From NCBI RefSeq assembly GCF_963678635.1, contig NC_087062.1, positions 40,039,676-40,099,675 on the forward strand: a stretch of 60,000 nucleotides of DNA, in the 5' to 3' direction. The stretch is from Symsagittifera roscoffensis (lineage: Eukaryota > Xenacoelomorpha > Acoela > Convolutidae). Positions 1 to 10,981 of the stretch are shown piece after piece; position 1 is the first letter of the stretch, and every line of letters starts with the position of its first letter. The notes under the pieces were generated by a model. The model worked only from the letters and a program-made list of their open reading frames with translations, searched no databases and was not told the origin of the DNA. The position numbers and the translations under genes were made by a program.

Positions 1-330
1 TTCCTAAATAGAAAAAAGTAATGGCCTCAAACAAGCCTATTTTTGAGTTTTCTTGTGAATTTTTAAAAGTGTTCTCGAAAAGTACCCTGCCAAATTGGAG
101 ATTAAGTTTAACCGAAAGCAAAAAAAACTTAATTTTTCTCCTTTAAATGAGCAACTGTTCTACTTCAGCAGAGAATTTACTAGGGTTTTGCGTAAAGTCT
201 ATTTTGACGTTTTCAAAATTACAAAACGGTATCAGTATTTCGACAATTCCGTATCTGTACATTGTTTGATTTATAATTTTAAAACGGGTGCATCCAGCAT
301 CAGCTGGGCTACTAGCTTACTTCGAAGTGA

Positions 331-395
331 CCGTGGCGCAGATGCGAGGACGTGAGTGACACTCCTAATCATGGGGTCGGGGATTCAATCCGAAA
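331..395 (+). repeat. tRNA-derived SINE head, intronic
   Basis: A tRNA-like stretch carries an A-box-like TGGCGCAGATGC (334-345) and a B-box-like GGATTCAATCC (381-391) about 40 bases apart, the layout of an internal RNA polymerase III promoter. No intact cloverleaf or poly-A tail is obvious, so a SINE relic is more likely than a functional tRNA gene. The primary class of the parent tRNA is not clear. Confidence 0.5.
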
Positions 396-400
396 CATTG

Positions 401-1600
401 AAATAGCTTCAACTTTTTTTGCTCGATTGTTTGCTGCTTAATGTTGGCTACTGCTAGTAAAATTACAAGCGGTCGTCGAGTAGATGTGAGAACCTGACAC
501 TCACCTGATGTGAGAACATGAGAACCTTATCTCAAAAATGATATACACATTTTTTTCTCAAGGTGTATTTTTAGTTTCTTTTTTCCTTTTTTCATTTTGT
601 TTTGACTGTTTAGAGCTCTTTTTTGCATTGCTCAGCCTTGCCGCTGTGTCTCAAATTGGGTCAATATTGTCGAAAAGGTGCCACTGATAAGTTTTTCTTT
701 GAAATTCGAAAGTTAAGATTTTTTTTACAGAAAAGCCGAATTTTTTGGGTCAATCCCGATTTCTGATATTTTGAAATTACCTATTTTATCCCGTATCAGT
801 ACATTAAAATCAAAATAATCAAACTTGTACCTTCAGCCTTAGCTGAGCTCTAGTGTTTTGACGCTTATAGGGTTTTTGGGTTTGGTAAATGGAACTGAAT
901 GAAGTGCATTTTTTGTCCGTTTTTTTTTCAGAAAAACTTTGTCGAGGTCAAATTCATGATTCGACGGTCTGGTTTTAGGTTTCTTTTAATTTTTAAATTT
1001 AATTTTTTTGCTAATTTGAAAGGAAAATGAAAACAGAAGTGCAAATAGCATGATGAACTTTGGGTTTTGAAAGAAGATTTCGTTTTTTTAGAACTCACAG
1101 TGGACTAAAAACAATCCTTGATATGTCAATCATACATTTTTCTTAGAAAGTGTATGAGTTACAGCGTTATAGAAATTGAACAAATGAATTTTTTTTGGGT
1201 TCATTGACATTTTTCCAACAGTCTCATGGCCATTCTCTGAATACTTTCTGGCATTACAGTATGTTTGTGACGACCATTGAAAAAAGAGAGGAACTTTGTA
1301 TTCTGGTGTTTTATTTGTTTTTAAAAGTCGTGAGCGTAGGGAATATTTTTATATAGGACCTGATGATATTTTTTGTTTGAATTTGTTTCAGGAAAGTCCT
1401 TAAAATCTGTTCACAACAAAATTTAATTTTTCGGGGTTTGGCTTCTCATGTATTTTAAGTTCAGTTCATTTCGTCTGCTAAGAAAGCTAACAATTTCCAC
1501 TATCAAACAGCAAAAGTGTAAATGTCTCTAAAAAGCTATCTAATTTTTAGGATTATCCAGCGGATTAAAAAAACTTTTAACTAAATAACCCTGCCATCTC
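401..1600. other. Non-coding, TRPA1 intron or upstream sequence
   Basis: T-rich on the plus strand with no coding signal seen. A stretch near 1260-1480 (GAGCGTAGGG..., then a run ending in TTTCAGGAAAG and a GTTCAC motif) is a degraded partial relative of repeat R1. Confidence 0.5.
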
Positions 1601-2652
1601 TAATTAGATTACTGAGAGTAATAAACGTAGTAGTACTCTTATATAGGTTTAAGTGATTTTTTGTGTGGTTTTTCAGGAAGAAGTTTTCAAATTTGTTCAC
1701 GCTCAGTTTTGATTTTTCGCATCACTTTTTTCCTTTTTGAAAACGTGGGTTAACTCCGCTATTGAACAGCAAAAATCACGAAAAACATGATTTTTTTTGC
1801 ATCACTTCATTTCGTTTGTTAAATCGAACAGCAAAATTGTAAAGGTCACGAAAAACGTGATCGACTTCTAATTGCAAAAATGGAATTGAATTACCAGATT
1901 TTCCAGGGAAGTGAAGTTAAACATATTGATGTAGCTTTCTCAAATTTGCTTAATTTTATCAAAAAAAGCTCCAATCATAATTTTATCGAGAAAATCAAAG
2001 AGATTTAAGGGCTTATATTTTTCTTTAAAATTCGAACGTAGAAATTTACAAAAAACAAGTCAGTTTTTTTTTGGTTTTCTTGCGTTCGTTACTTTTTTAC
2101 AGCTGTCAGTTGGCTGTTTTTTTTTGAAAAAGCGCCAATCATGAAGTGTTCTTGAAATTGAACACTTCATGATTGGCAGTTGAACCAATCATGAAGTGTT
2201 CTTGAAATTTTTCGAAAAATTCAAGTTGAAGTTTTTTTTAAAGAAACAAGTTAGTTTTTTTGTTTCTTTGCGTTCATTACTTTTTTTCCAACTGTCAGTG
2301 GGCTATGTTTTGAACACATTTTTGTCGATTATGTCTAATTTTTTAATTTTCTACCCGTTAGGTATAGTTCTCTCGTCAACACCATGCACTTAAAACGACT
2401 CTAGTTTGAAGAAAACAAAAACAACTTTTTAAATTTTTTTTGTTATTTTTCTTGTGTTGAATGTGGTCGTATCATTGTGTATTTTGCTCAGCATTCGGCT
2501 ATTCTTGTTTTAAATTTAATTGCATGACATGATATTTCGTCGATTTTCATTGACCATTTCTCATACGGTTTTGTAAAATCGAATTTGACTTGACCTGTAA
2601 TGAAGCATTATAGCGTGGATAGCGAAGTGTGCAGGTGTTTACTAGTATGCGC
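1601..2652 (+). repeat. Repeat R1, copy 1 (uninterrupted)
   Basis: About 1.05 kb that matches, in order, 8921-9321 followed by 28178-28768, the two sides of the large retroelement. Shared landmarks are the AACGTAGT start region, a TTTTTCAGGA block, TTTGTTCACGCTCAGTTTTG, the CAATCATAATTTTATCG block, paired units with AACTGTCAGTGGGCTATG, and the end GTTTACTAGTATGCG. Because it is uninterrupted it gives the unoccupied form of the retroelement target: TTCGAACGTAG runs straight into AAATTTACAAAAAACAAG at about 2030-2060. No coding potential was seen. Confidence 0.85.
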
Positions 2653-3429
2653 TCTTAAATTGGTTATGAAAAAAGAAAAATGGTAGATGACAATAGCATG
2701 CTTCAATAACATAGTAATGATTAGTTTATCCTGTGACTAGAATATTTTAATTGAATCAGAAACTTTTTAATCTAATCTTCTCTTTATTATTTGCATCTGA
2801 ACTTTTAATTTCTCTCTAAAATAAACCAATACTTTTTTCTATACTCAAACATTCGTTCTTGTTTTTGAAACTAAATTGGAGTTGAGTTTGCCTTGGTATA
2901 GTAATGATACTCTTCTTGAATGTTCAAGTGTTAAACGGTTATGTATTTGAAAAATCTTTAATAGCAGTGTCAAAAATTAAGTTTAATACAAGACAAAATC
3001 GTTCATACTTCTACCAGGAACAATGTTTTTTGATCAAAGCTCAATTAATTGTTTTTTATCAGAACGTAAGCTATTTCGGGCATCACAGTAAAAATAACCG
3101 GGAGAGAATCAAAAACTATGGGAATCAACCGCAAACTAATCAACATCAATCCAAATGGCAGTCAGAAAATTAAAATGCTGATAGTTAGCTGCAAAAAATA
3201 GAATTCACGTCATTTAGAAAATTGATAAATTTAACGTTAAAAGAAAGTTATTTAAGATGCCGACTAACAAGTCAAAAGCTGCTTAGGTCGACCTGTTGAG
3301 GTATACGTTAGTGCCTTTTGAACCATTTTTGGATAGCAATTTTTAATCATAATGGATAGCAGTTTTTGCTTATCCAATAATCACCCTCCGTCCTAAATAA
3401 GAGTTACAAGGTGTTGATCTGACTTTTTC
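2653..3429. other. Non-coding, nothing recognised
   Basis: AT-rich intron-like sequence. One open frame near 2904-3173 has no recognisable domain and I treat it as chance. Confidence 0.5.
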
Positions 3430-3838
3430 ATGCAAATGCGCACTGTATTTATCATAACAGTCCGCAATTGATCAGTGCTTATTTAAGTGCTCTTAAAATC
3501 GGTTCTTATCAATACGGTTTTAGATCAAAGCTAATACTGCATCCGGCTCTTAATTTCACTGAAAGAATTCAAAGTGCCAAAGATTAAAAAGAAGCTGAAG
3601 ACTTTTTGCTGGTTTTATTAGATCTTGAAAAATCATTCGATACAGTTAACCATGAGATATTATTGGCAAGCTTGAACGTTATGGTGTTCGAGGAAATTGC
3701 TTAAGCCTTCTTAGGAGCTACAACAATATACCAAGCTAGCTGATTTCAGTTGTAAAGTGCAACAAATCGTATATGGTGTTCCTCAGGGCTGAGTTTTGGT
3801 TCCTTTACTTGTCTTGATATACATAAATGGTTTGTCTT
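3430..3838 (+). pseudogene. Decayed non-LTR retrotransposon (LINE) RT fragment
   Basis: Conceptual plus-strand translation gives typical LINE reverse transcriptase pieces: a QYGFR-like motif near 3515, then LLDLEKSFDTVNHEILL (about 3615-3668) and YGVPQG (about 3771-3790), the last immediately followed by an in-frame stop (TGA at about 3788). Several stops and frame changes show it is dead. It breaks off at about 3838, where the 3' end of an oppositely oriented LINE begins, so the younger LINE probably inserted into it. Jockey/CR1-like order is plausible, but the clade is not certain. Confidence 0.75.
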
Positions 3839-6800
3839 TGATGTTGTTGTTGTTTTTTTTAGCCCCGAGGGGGCACGTTCGGCATGCTGAAACTAAACCC
3901 CAGAAACGTCGCAACTTCGGTCGGACGAATCCACAAGCCTATGGGGGTTAAAAAGTGGTGTTCTGGGAACATTTACAAAGATGTAGAGTGGTATGGATGG
4001 AACGACAGTATAGGCAGTTTAGGGGACGTTTTGGTCAATTCGGTTGAGGTACGTATTCAGGAAAGGGCTTTAACCTGATATCAACTGGGAAAGGGTTCTT
4101 CTAGTGGAAAGAAGGACCGTTTCTTCGGCGGGGGAGATTTCAGGTGGTCTAAGGAGCAGAACTTCTGGGGGTGTTCAATCTGATATTGCCTGCTTATTTA
4201 TTTGCATTTGAATCAATTTAAAATTGTCGAAGATGAAAGAACTTCGTTCACTATAGTTTTTGCAAGCCGTTATGTATTAATTTTGGATAAAACAGTGTGA
4301 ATTTCAGGGGAGTTTAATTTAACGGATTAAGGGCGGATATTCTGTTGCGGTTTGGGATATGATAAAAATGCAGAGGATCTGACGGAAAAAAGTTTTGCGG
4401 CCGAACTGCGGCGCCAGTAAATAATGGTGGTGGTCACATTTAAAGGGTCACATTCTGAATGTAAATGGTCTATTGCGCTCATCTTTCTGCACACTGTAGT
4501 AACGCGGAGAGCAGCATTTTTAACTGTTTGCAGTTTGCTTTAAAAAATTTAAATGGCAGCGTGGGACCAGGCAAGGCTCGCATAGTCTAAAATTGGTCTT
4601 ACCAAAGCTTTAAAAGTAACCAGTGAAGGTTTTTTCGGACTGGCCGCTGGAATTCCCGGATAAAGCCTTCAGGATCGATGCCCTGCGCGCTGCCTTTGCT
4701 GATTTTCTCTTGCAATTCCTGCAAAAGTTAGGAATTGGTCGAAGAAGACACCAAGAAAGTATTTTAGGATGTTTCTCAAGGGGCAGTGTAGTATTTTTCA
4801 TTTCCTCATTCGGATTAGTGTTAGTATCTTTGTTAAAAGAAGAAAAAGGCTGGCCGAACCTTAAGAAAAAATCAAATAACCTTGGTAAAAAATGTGTAAC
4901 TTAGTTAGATAACTGGATAAAATTGATAGGCCGTTGAAATGTCGCTGGGCCGGACAAAAGGGTAGAAATCGTCATCGTAAGATGCTGTTTTAAATCGGGG
5001 CGATAGTGGAGCGTCGTAGACGTAAAAGATAAAAGTTTTGGAGATAAGATACAGCCTTGAGGGACGCCTGTAGGAACAAACCTTGATTTTGAAAGGTCGT
5101 CCCTGAACATAGTTTTTGATTGACGCCCATTCAGGTAGTTTTACAACCACTTAATTGGGCTTTTCGGTTCGCCGAAGCCATGAAGGAGATCCAGAAAGGT
5201 GCAATGGTTGACCATGTCGAAAGCTGCTGACAATTCAAGTGTGATCAGGACTGTCCTATTTGGGAGCCTTTGTTGATTAAAACCGTCCCTGATTTAAAAA
5301 AAATCAAAAACTGAAATTGCTGTGATAATGGAATGCATCGGGCGAAAGCCATAGTCATGATCGACTTTGAGTAGAATTTTAGTTAGCGTTGGATGGATCA
5401 AAGATTCTAAAATTTTGACTGCTGGGCTCAAATTCGAAACTGGGCTGTATGTGTCTGATTTTCGACATTCGAGCTTTATCACTAAGGTGACTTTTCAATT
5501 TAGTATATTGCATTTTAAAAGCACTAGGAACTTCAACCGGCCGAGAAGGTTTTTGTGGGTTCCTACCACAGACATGCTGCCATTAATTGACCAGACCCCT
5601 ATCCAGAACTTACTGGAGGGCGTATGGTGATTGGAAGTCGGATGTGTTAAAAGTCTGATTCTATCTCTTTGTTAGCAAGTTTTTTTCGTTTCCTCATTCA
5701 GGGCTTGAATAAAGAAACTGTGCCGGTTAGCGGGAATATGGTGACATGCTGCAGCAAGTATTATTTCACGAAAGGTTCGTTCTGCGGAGTTAAGATTGTG
5801 CTGCGTTAGTTTCTTCGGTAAATCTCAATTTCTTTTTCCAGTCCTTTTTCCAATGTTGCGGGGAGCGTACGGTATATCTTCTGCAATTGGAAGAGTAATT
5901 AATTTTGGGAGTTGGTCTGAGCCTAGCTTAAAGTGTTTGCCATGAGAGATCAAATAAATTAGACGGCGAGGCCAGGGAAAGATAATTGGATAATGCTGAC
6001 TTGTTAATTTTGTCTGGGAGCCTCATTTAATCGTGGTCGTTTAGTGAAATTAAAGTATTCAAATATGTTGGCTCTGAGTCTGGTCCCACGTTTGTCTTCG
6101 GGGATATTAAAGTATTCAAATATTTCGGCTCTGAATCTGGCCCCACGTTTGTCTTCGGGGATATTTGAGTACCAAAGAAGGGAGTGGTTTTTGGCATCAC
6201 CGAGGATGAATTTTTTTTTTCATCGTTGAAAAGCTATAATTGATGCTTTAAAGTCTTTAAGGCGGCTAGAGTGAGGAGGGATATAGAAAATTGTGATACG
6301 GAGATTTTGTTTTCTTGCCTTTCTGTTTCATTGAGCCTCCAAATTTCCGTCTTTCACTATTGCTAGTTGTTTGTATAGAAGGGAGTTTTGAATGGCCTTA
6401 AGGAGTCCACCTCCCTCTCGAATACGGTACTTTGTAATAATTGTGTAGTTTAGACTCTTTTTGGGAGTGCGATTTTTCAAGTTTGTTTAAGTTTCTTGGA
6501 AAACGTCGATGTGGATTTGGTATTTGCACAATAAGGCTGCAATTTTGGGTGCTTTCCCAGAGCTTTCAAGTGCAGAATGATCACGGACCTGGTACAGAGG
6601 GGGTTCACTTGCACTTGGTTAATTGGGGAGTTCGTTGAAGTAGGAGGTTTGAGTCGTGAAGAAAGTTGGGAGTTTGATTGGTACAAGGGGACGTGTGATC
6701 ACTGCGTGGTAATTAGTTGTTGAAGGGCAATTTATTACGGGCTGGCGAGTGAAGTTAGTGTTGTTAGTCACATGAGGAGGAAGTATATAACATTTTGTAC

Positions 6801-6870
6801 AAGGGCCGTTAATTTGTTTGCAAGTGGAGCAGGTATGACGACCACGGTTACGGGTTAATATCGGCACGGA
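3839..6870 (-). pseudogene. Decayed LINE (endonuclease + RT), minus strand
   Basis: Reading the minus strand from about 6870 to 3839 gives the order of a CR1/Jockey-type LINE. A Cys-rich stretch lies near 6760-6850. Endonuclease-like sequence follows near 6000-6250. RT motifs include SPVSNLSPAVKILESLIHP (about 5380-5440), a GFRPMHS motif (about 5330-5350), TGVPQGCILSP (about 5040-5075) and a YDDDF active-site-like motif near 4970. A C-terminal block resembling the end of LINE ORF2 lies near 4520-4600. The 3' end reads into a short AAC-type tail (plus strand GTTGTTGTTGTTTTTTTT, 3842-3859), typical of a LINE 3' terminus. Multiple stops and frame changes make it non-functional. The 5' end is not precisely located. 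Confidence 0.8.
6048..6163 (-). repeat. 57-bp tandem duplication inside the dead LINE
   Basis: Two consecutive near-identical copies of about 57 bp share AAAGTATTCAAATAT, GGCTCTGA and CCACGTTTGTCTTCGGGG. They lie in the endonuclease-coding part of the minus-strand LINE, so the duplication occurred within that copy or its source. Confidence 0.8.
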
Positions 6871-6884
6871 GGAGTAGAATTAAA

Positions 6885-8542
6885 ATGAATAGATGTAGCG
6901 ACCCAACCGACTTAGGAAGTTCGAAACTAAAAACCCGGAACGAGCATGCTTTCCGCGAATCCCTGAAAAGAGAGGGTAATCTAGTTCCATTTGCGGCTGT
7001 ACGAATATTGTCATATAAAGAACATGTTGAAAATGTTAGAAAAAGCTGGCGAAGTTTGCGGGACCATTATAGTATTATTATGACCATTTCTCATTTGATA
7101 GAATACTGCAAGCTTCCGTTCAAACCACACTGCATTATGGTGTCCGTAAATATGGTGCCATTTGTAAAAGTGCTCTAAGTGGTATACATAAAGTATAAAA
7201 AAGATTTTTCTGCATTTAATTTTTCAGGAAAAGTTGCCGAGACTCAATATCCAACATAATGGTTGAAAGTTCGATTCCAGATGTATATTAACTGCATCTT
7301 TAATGAGTGATTCGAAAAGTTGCACGTGGCATATGGTTCTTTGACTTATAAAATTTCTGTCAAAATGGGATCTACTAGTACCAGGAGTTTTCGCTAACGT
7401 GCAAACCAAAATACCTTCAATCGTGTGTTTGGATAGGCATTTAATAAGAAACGCTTGCCTGAAAAATGAAGTTTAAATTTAACAGCTAAGCTAACTTTTC
7501 TAACTTCTTCCGTGAGTCAATTGGGTCTGGTTAGCTCTCCTCGAAGGGATCAGGTCGTGGAATCAAGGAAGGGAAGTTAGAAAAAATTTCAGAGAAACTT
7601 GGTTTCCCGGATCAGTTGAGCTGGACCCTTGTTTGTCTTATTTTAGTGCTCTTTATACTATTAAGCTTAGGTTCTTATACCTTTACCTTGAATTATCAAG
7701 CATTTTTTTCAGCAGCTTTTTCCTAAATATTCAAGAAATGATAGATGTTTTTGTTCAAAAGTGGGTTGTAGGGTTTGGACAACTAATAGTGCCTTTTAGT
7801 TGAAACTTCATAATACCTAGGGGGTTTGCAATTGTACTGCTTAAATAAGGCATCACTTGACTAAGCCTATCTGGCCTTTTGATAACCCTATTGGGCCTTT
7901 TGATAACCCTGTAGATCAGAATTATTCAAATTAGCAATTGTCTATTGAATAATCTCTGATATCAAAATAATTTATTTTTATTGCTAACGCTTATTCACTT
8001 GAATATTTATTTCTTTGGTGCTAAAATGACTGCCTCTGCTTAATTTTTTGTTGGTTTAATAACTTTTAGGCTAGCCTTCAACAAGCCTATTTCTGACTTT
8101 CTTGATATCCTTTCTTGGACCAAATTAGGGATCAACCGTACAATTCCCCCTTCCCTAATCAATTCAGGGAGATAAAATACTGGTTTCTCATAAATTAATT
8201 TAGTGGGTAAAGCAAATTGATCTAATTCATACGAAAAAAAATAATAATTCAAAAATAACTATGAATAAATTTTGGTTAATGAACAATGTAAATAGGTATT
8301 CCTATTGAAAAATTCCCATTGAAAAGCCTGGGGATGGGGTGGGATTTTACGGTTGATCCCAAATTAGTTTTTTCTGACGTTTGTTTTTTGATTATTTGAT
8401 GTACTGAAGCTATATAAATATATGTAAAAACTACATAATTATTTGAGGCAAACAACTTATCGGTGATCTGTTTTGATCAACATCTATGCTTAACATAAGA
8501 AGTCTTTGCATCCTTCTTACAGAGGCCTGATTTGTGTTGCAG
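6885..8542. other. Intron, no gene seen
   Basis: No coding exon was recognised, although an upstream TRPA1 pore-region exon would be expected before 8543; it must lie further upstream or be unrecognised. A 19-bp tandem pair, GGCCTTTTGATAACCCT..., sits at about 7874-7912. Just before the exon the sequence ends in TTTGTGTTGCAG, a normal 3' splice site. Confidence 0.5.
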
Positions 8543-8791
8543 AACGAATTCAGCACGGTTATCTACTCGATGGTGAAGACAGGTGTGATGATGATCGGAG
8601 AGTTCGAGTACACCAGTATCTTCTTTGGAGAGTACGAGTTGGATGGCAGCTGGAAAGTGGTCACTCTCGGCTTCTTTGTCGTGTTCGCAGTGATCATGAG
8701 TATCATCACCATGAACTTGCTAGTCGGTCTCGCTGTAGACGACATTAAGGCGGTACAGGACACGGCTGTGTTGCAGAGGATGGCTATGCAG
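8543..8791 (+). CDS. TRPA1: TRPA1-like channel exon: pore end, S6 and TRP-box region
   Basis: This exon encodes 83 in-frame codons between a TTTGTGTTGCAG acceptor and a CAG|GTACAT donor, phase 0 at both ends. The product starts NEFSTVIYSMVKTGVMMIGE, the pore/selectivity region characteristic of TRPA1, continues through a hydrophobic S6 helix (GFFVVFAVIMSIITMNLLVG) and ends with LAVDDIKAVQ...RMAMQ, the post-S6 segment conserved in TRPA channels. TRPA1 is a tetrameric plasma-membrane cation channel opened by electrophiles, temperature or other noxious stimuli depending on lineage. The ankyrin repeats and S1-S5 are not in the window. No internal stop or missing pore residue was seen. I am confident of the family; the orthologue name assumes the usual animal nomenclature. 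Confidence 0.92.
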
Positions 8792-8920
8792 GTACATACA
8801 AGTATCTATTGATTTAATTCGATCAGTAAATTATTCATGTCCTAACACCGCAAACAGCAAAAATTCAGATTGGACTGGGTAGAGGTCACAATTGGCTCGA
8901 AATTGAGGAGAATTGGGAAT

Positions 8921-9321
8921 CAATTTGATTAAGAGTAATGAACGTAGTGGGTTCTTTATATATGTCTTGCTTGTTTTTTTTTCTTTTTTCAGGAAAAAGT
9001 CTTCAAATTTGTTCACGCTCAGTTTTGATTTTTCGCGGTTTGACTTGAGATTTTTTTTCAAGTTCAGTACATTTCTATTGTTAAAAGGAAGGCATACTCC
9101 ACTATCGAACACCAAAGGTGCAAAGGTCACAAAAAACTTGGTCGTCTTATAATTTCGAAAAGGAAATTAATTATCAGATTTCCCAGGGAAGTAAAGTTAA
9201 ACATATTGATCTAGCTTTCTCAAATTTGCTTAATTTTATCAAAAAAAGCTCCAATCATAATTTTATCGTGAAAATCAAAGAGATTTAAGGGCTTATATTT
9301 TTCTTTTAAATTCGAACGTAG
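8921..9321 (+). repeat. Repeat R1, copy 2, left part
   Basis: Matches copy 1 from about 1601 to 2041. It starts with AGAGTAATGAACG (8932-8944), whose reverse complement recurs at 28384-28396 in the right part. It is cut at GTAG (9318-9321) by the LTR retroelement and resumes at 28174. Confidence 0.85.
9318..9321 (+). other. Target site duplication GTAG, left copy
   Basis: GTAG precedes the 5' LTR and recurs right after the 3' LTR (28174-28177). The uninterrupted R1 copy 1 has a single GTAG at the matching place (ACGTAGAAATTTAC near 2038-2051), confirming a 4-bp duplication. Confidence 0.95.
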
Positions 9322-9731
9322 TGGAACCTGATCTAAACTATATTTTATGATTGGATAAATTAAATGTTTTACCAATGTAAAGTATTTAATATTAACCAAT
9401 CATGATCCACCTAACTAACAACCCACTTATTTGTAAGTGCTGAAGTTACTTGTAATTTCAGCACCAGAGAGATTTGAATTTAACTTAGAAATTAGTTGGA
9501 CTCTCCCGAGCACTTCAGCAGCCGCAATAAACCAGTATACCCTAGATCTATTGAGCCTAGCAGAGACTAGTTAAACAACCTGAGACTAGATAGTATAAGA
9601 GTAAGATTAGGATCGGTATTAGACTAAGAAGTTGCACGAATCTATCCGGCCGAAAATAAGATAGCGTGACGAGCAGACGGTGTACCCTATCCGAAATTAC
9701 TCTATGAGTTATACACTCCAGTTCTAACTCA
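9322..9731 (+). repeat. 5' LTR of giant element
   Basis: 410 bp beginning TGGAACCTGATC and ending TTCTAACTCA. Compared by eye along its whole length with 27764-28173, I see no difference. A TATA-like TATATTTTATG lies at 9340-9350, near the 5' end. A polyadenylation-type AATAAA lies at 9526-9531. The promoter start and R boundaries cannot be fixed from sequence alone. Confidence 0.97.
9526..9531 (+). promoter_or_regulatory. AATAAA polyadenylation signal in 5' LTR
   Basis: AATAAA in the middle of the LTR; the same motif is in the 3' LTR at 27968-27973, where it would direct 3' end formation of the genomic RNA. Confidence 0.55.
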
Positions 9732-9733
9732 TC

Positions 9734-9751
9734 TGGTGCGACCATAAGTCT
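9734..9751 (+). promoter_or_regulatory. tRNA primer-binding site (putative)
   Basis: TGGTGCGACCATAAGTCT begins two bases after the LTR and starts with TGG, the complement of a tRNA CCA end. I could not assign the tRNA. It is not the Lys- or Ser-type sequence I would recognise. The following bases TCGAAC also look like the complement of a T-loop. Confidence 0.7.
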
Positions 9752-9819
9752 CGAACAAGACCTTACTAGATTAGAATTAACCAAAAATAGATTAGAAATT
9801 AGACAAAAACATTTACAAA

Positions 9820-10053
9820 ATGTTATACGACAATAATTTAATTGAAATGTCTCTCCGACTCAATAGATCAGAGCCAATATTCCGAACCATAACAGAACTA
9901 CCCGGAATTGGAAGAAGACCTCGAACCAAAGACGACATACGACAAAGTAGAAACTTGCCGTATAGTTATATGATAGTTCGGCAAAAGCCAGAACAAACTT
10001 TTATATTTCGAATACTACTTGCAATGAATTTAGATTTCCATTTGCAAACATAA
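9820..10053 (+). CDS. Possible small leader ORF, 77 aa
   Basis: ATG-initiated open frame just after the primer site, lying wholly in the leader. The product begins MLYDNNLIEMSLRLNRS and contains a basic stretch, GIGRRPRTKDDIRQSR. It has no recognised domain, signal peptide or membrane segment. It could be a short upstream ORF that influences gag translation or simply chance, because the A-rich strand is poor in stops. I include it only because it is the longest open frame of the leader. Confidence 0.25.
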   Translation: MLYDNNLIEMSLRLNRSEPIFRTITELPGIGRRPRTKDDIRQSRNLPYSYMIVRQKPEQTFIFRILLAMNLDFHLQT

Positions 10054-10381
10054 AACCTTGAAGTTACTCTTCAAAATCATTTCAGGCGCTAAACAAAATT
10101 AATATTATACAATAACGATTGATAAAAAGATCTTAGATCGTTTTCCTAAAACTCTGCAGTAATATACAAAACATGTTTGAAAAATATTTATTGGAAAATA
10201 AAAATAAAAATTAGTAGCATGACAATAAATGGTTAGTAATCATAAATCATCCTGTTGTTCCAGCTTCATCACCTAAAACATAACAGCAATCATCAACTCA
10301 CTAACATCATAAAACACTAAATCTTTCCTTTACACAAATTTAAAACTTTATTAAAACTTAAAGTCATTTAATTTAAAATCA

Positions 10382-10466
10382 GATCATCAAGGCTTATCCT
10401 TGGATCTTAAATCATTTTCTACTTAATTAAATTTCAAACTTGATCATCAAGGCTTATCCTTGGATC
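10382..10466 (+). repeat. Two 25-bp stem-loop direct repeats in leader
   Basis: Identical 25-bp units at 10382-10406 and 10442-10466, 60 bp apart. Each reads GATCATCAAGG, CTTAT, CCTTGGATC, so it can fold into a hairpin (CAAGG/CCTTG plus GATC/GATC with an AT bulge). The position before gag suits a packaging or dimerisation signal; a protein-binding DNA repeat is the alternative. Confidence 0.7.
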
Positions 10467-10680
10467 AAACAGAACAACTTTGTTCTCCCCCACCCACTTA
10501 ATTAGTGTCTAACGACCTCAAACGTCGATTCACTATCCAACCCTCTCTAAAAACCCAAGACTAATAGAAATTTTTAAACAAAACTAATCATTCAAATTAG
10601 GATAAACAGTGAAGAACTTCGGTTATTCATCCTTCACTTGACCCCCCCTCTTACCAGACCCAGGATAAATCTTAGACTTA

Positions 10681-10686
10681 GTAAGT
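10681..10686 (+). promoter_or_regulatory. Candidate 5' splice donor GTAAGT
   Basis: Sequence TTA|GTAAGTTT in the leader; a second, AA|GTAAGTT, lies at 10797-10802. Either could be the donor for a spliced env message, as in retroviruses with internal env genes. The exon side matches the consensus poorly, so this is tentative. Confidence 0.3.
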
Positions 10687-10981
10687 TTAAAATAGTATCT
10701 AACGAACTACTCGCGTTCTAATTATACCTGAACCTTGTGGATCGATTTACTATTCTCCAACCCTTGAACACAATCACTACCCCTAAGTAAGATTAAGTAA
10801 GTTAACACCTTAGCTTATACTAGTCACGAGAAAGTAAAAATCATTCTTCGGAATCGATATACTTTTCTCTCCAACCCTGAACAAATAGACCCAGGTTAAG
10901 CTAACCAAAAAATCGTAAGAACTAACAGTTTAGGAAAATAGAAATCATTTAACAACCTTTGCATCCGTCATTCTAAACCTT

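Larger units (their letters stand above)
9752..10981 (+). other. Leader of giant element, mostly non-coding
   Basis: About 1.2 kb between the primer site and the first clear ORF. It holds one short open frame (9820-10053), a pair of 25-bp stem-loop repeats (10382-10406 and 10442-10466), two GTAAGT donor-like motifs (10681-10686 and 10797-10802), and three loosely similar blocks with TCCAACCCT (about 10536, 10757 and 10872). Packaging, splicing and translation-control signals are expected here in retroviruses, but none can be proved from sequence. Confidence 0.6.

Noticed and set aside
95-355. 86-codon plus-strand ORF
   Set aside because: No domain similarity, and its end overlaps a tRNA-like SINE head; it looks like chance.
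8506-8748. 80-codon plus-strand ORF rich in Arg/His over the TRPA1 exon
   Set aside because: Out-of-frame shadow of the exon that encodes TRPA1 pore and S6 sequence.
10382-10466. CRISPR-like direct repeats
   Set aside because: Only two units, in a eukaryotic retroelement leader; the hairpin repeat explanation fits better.
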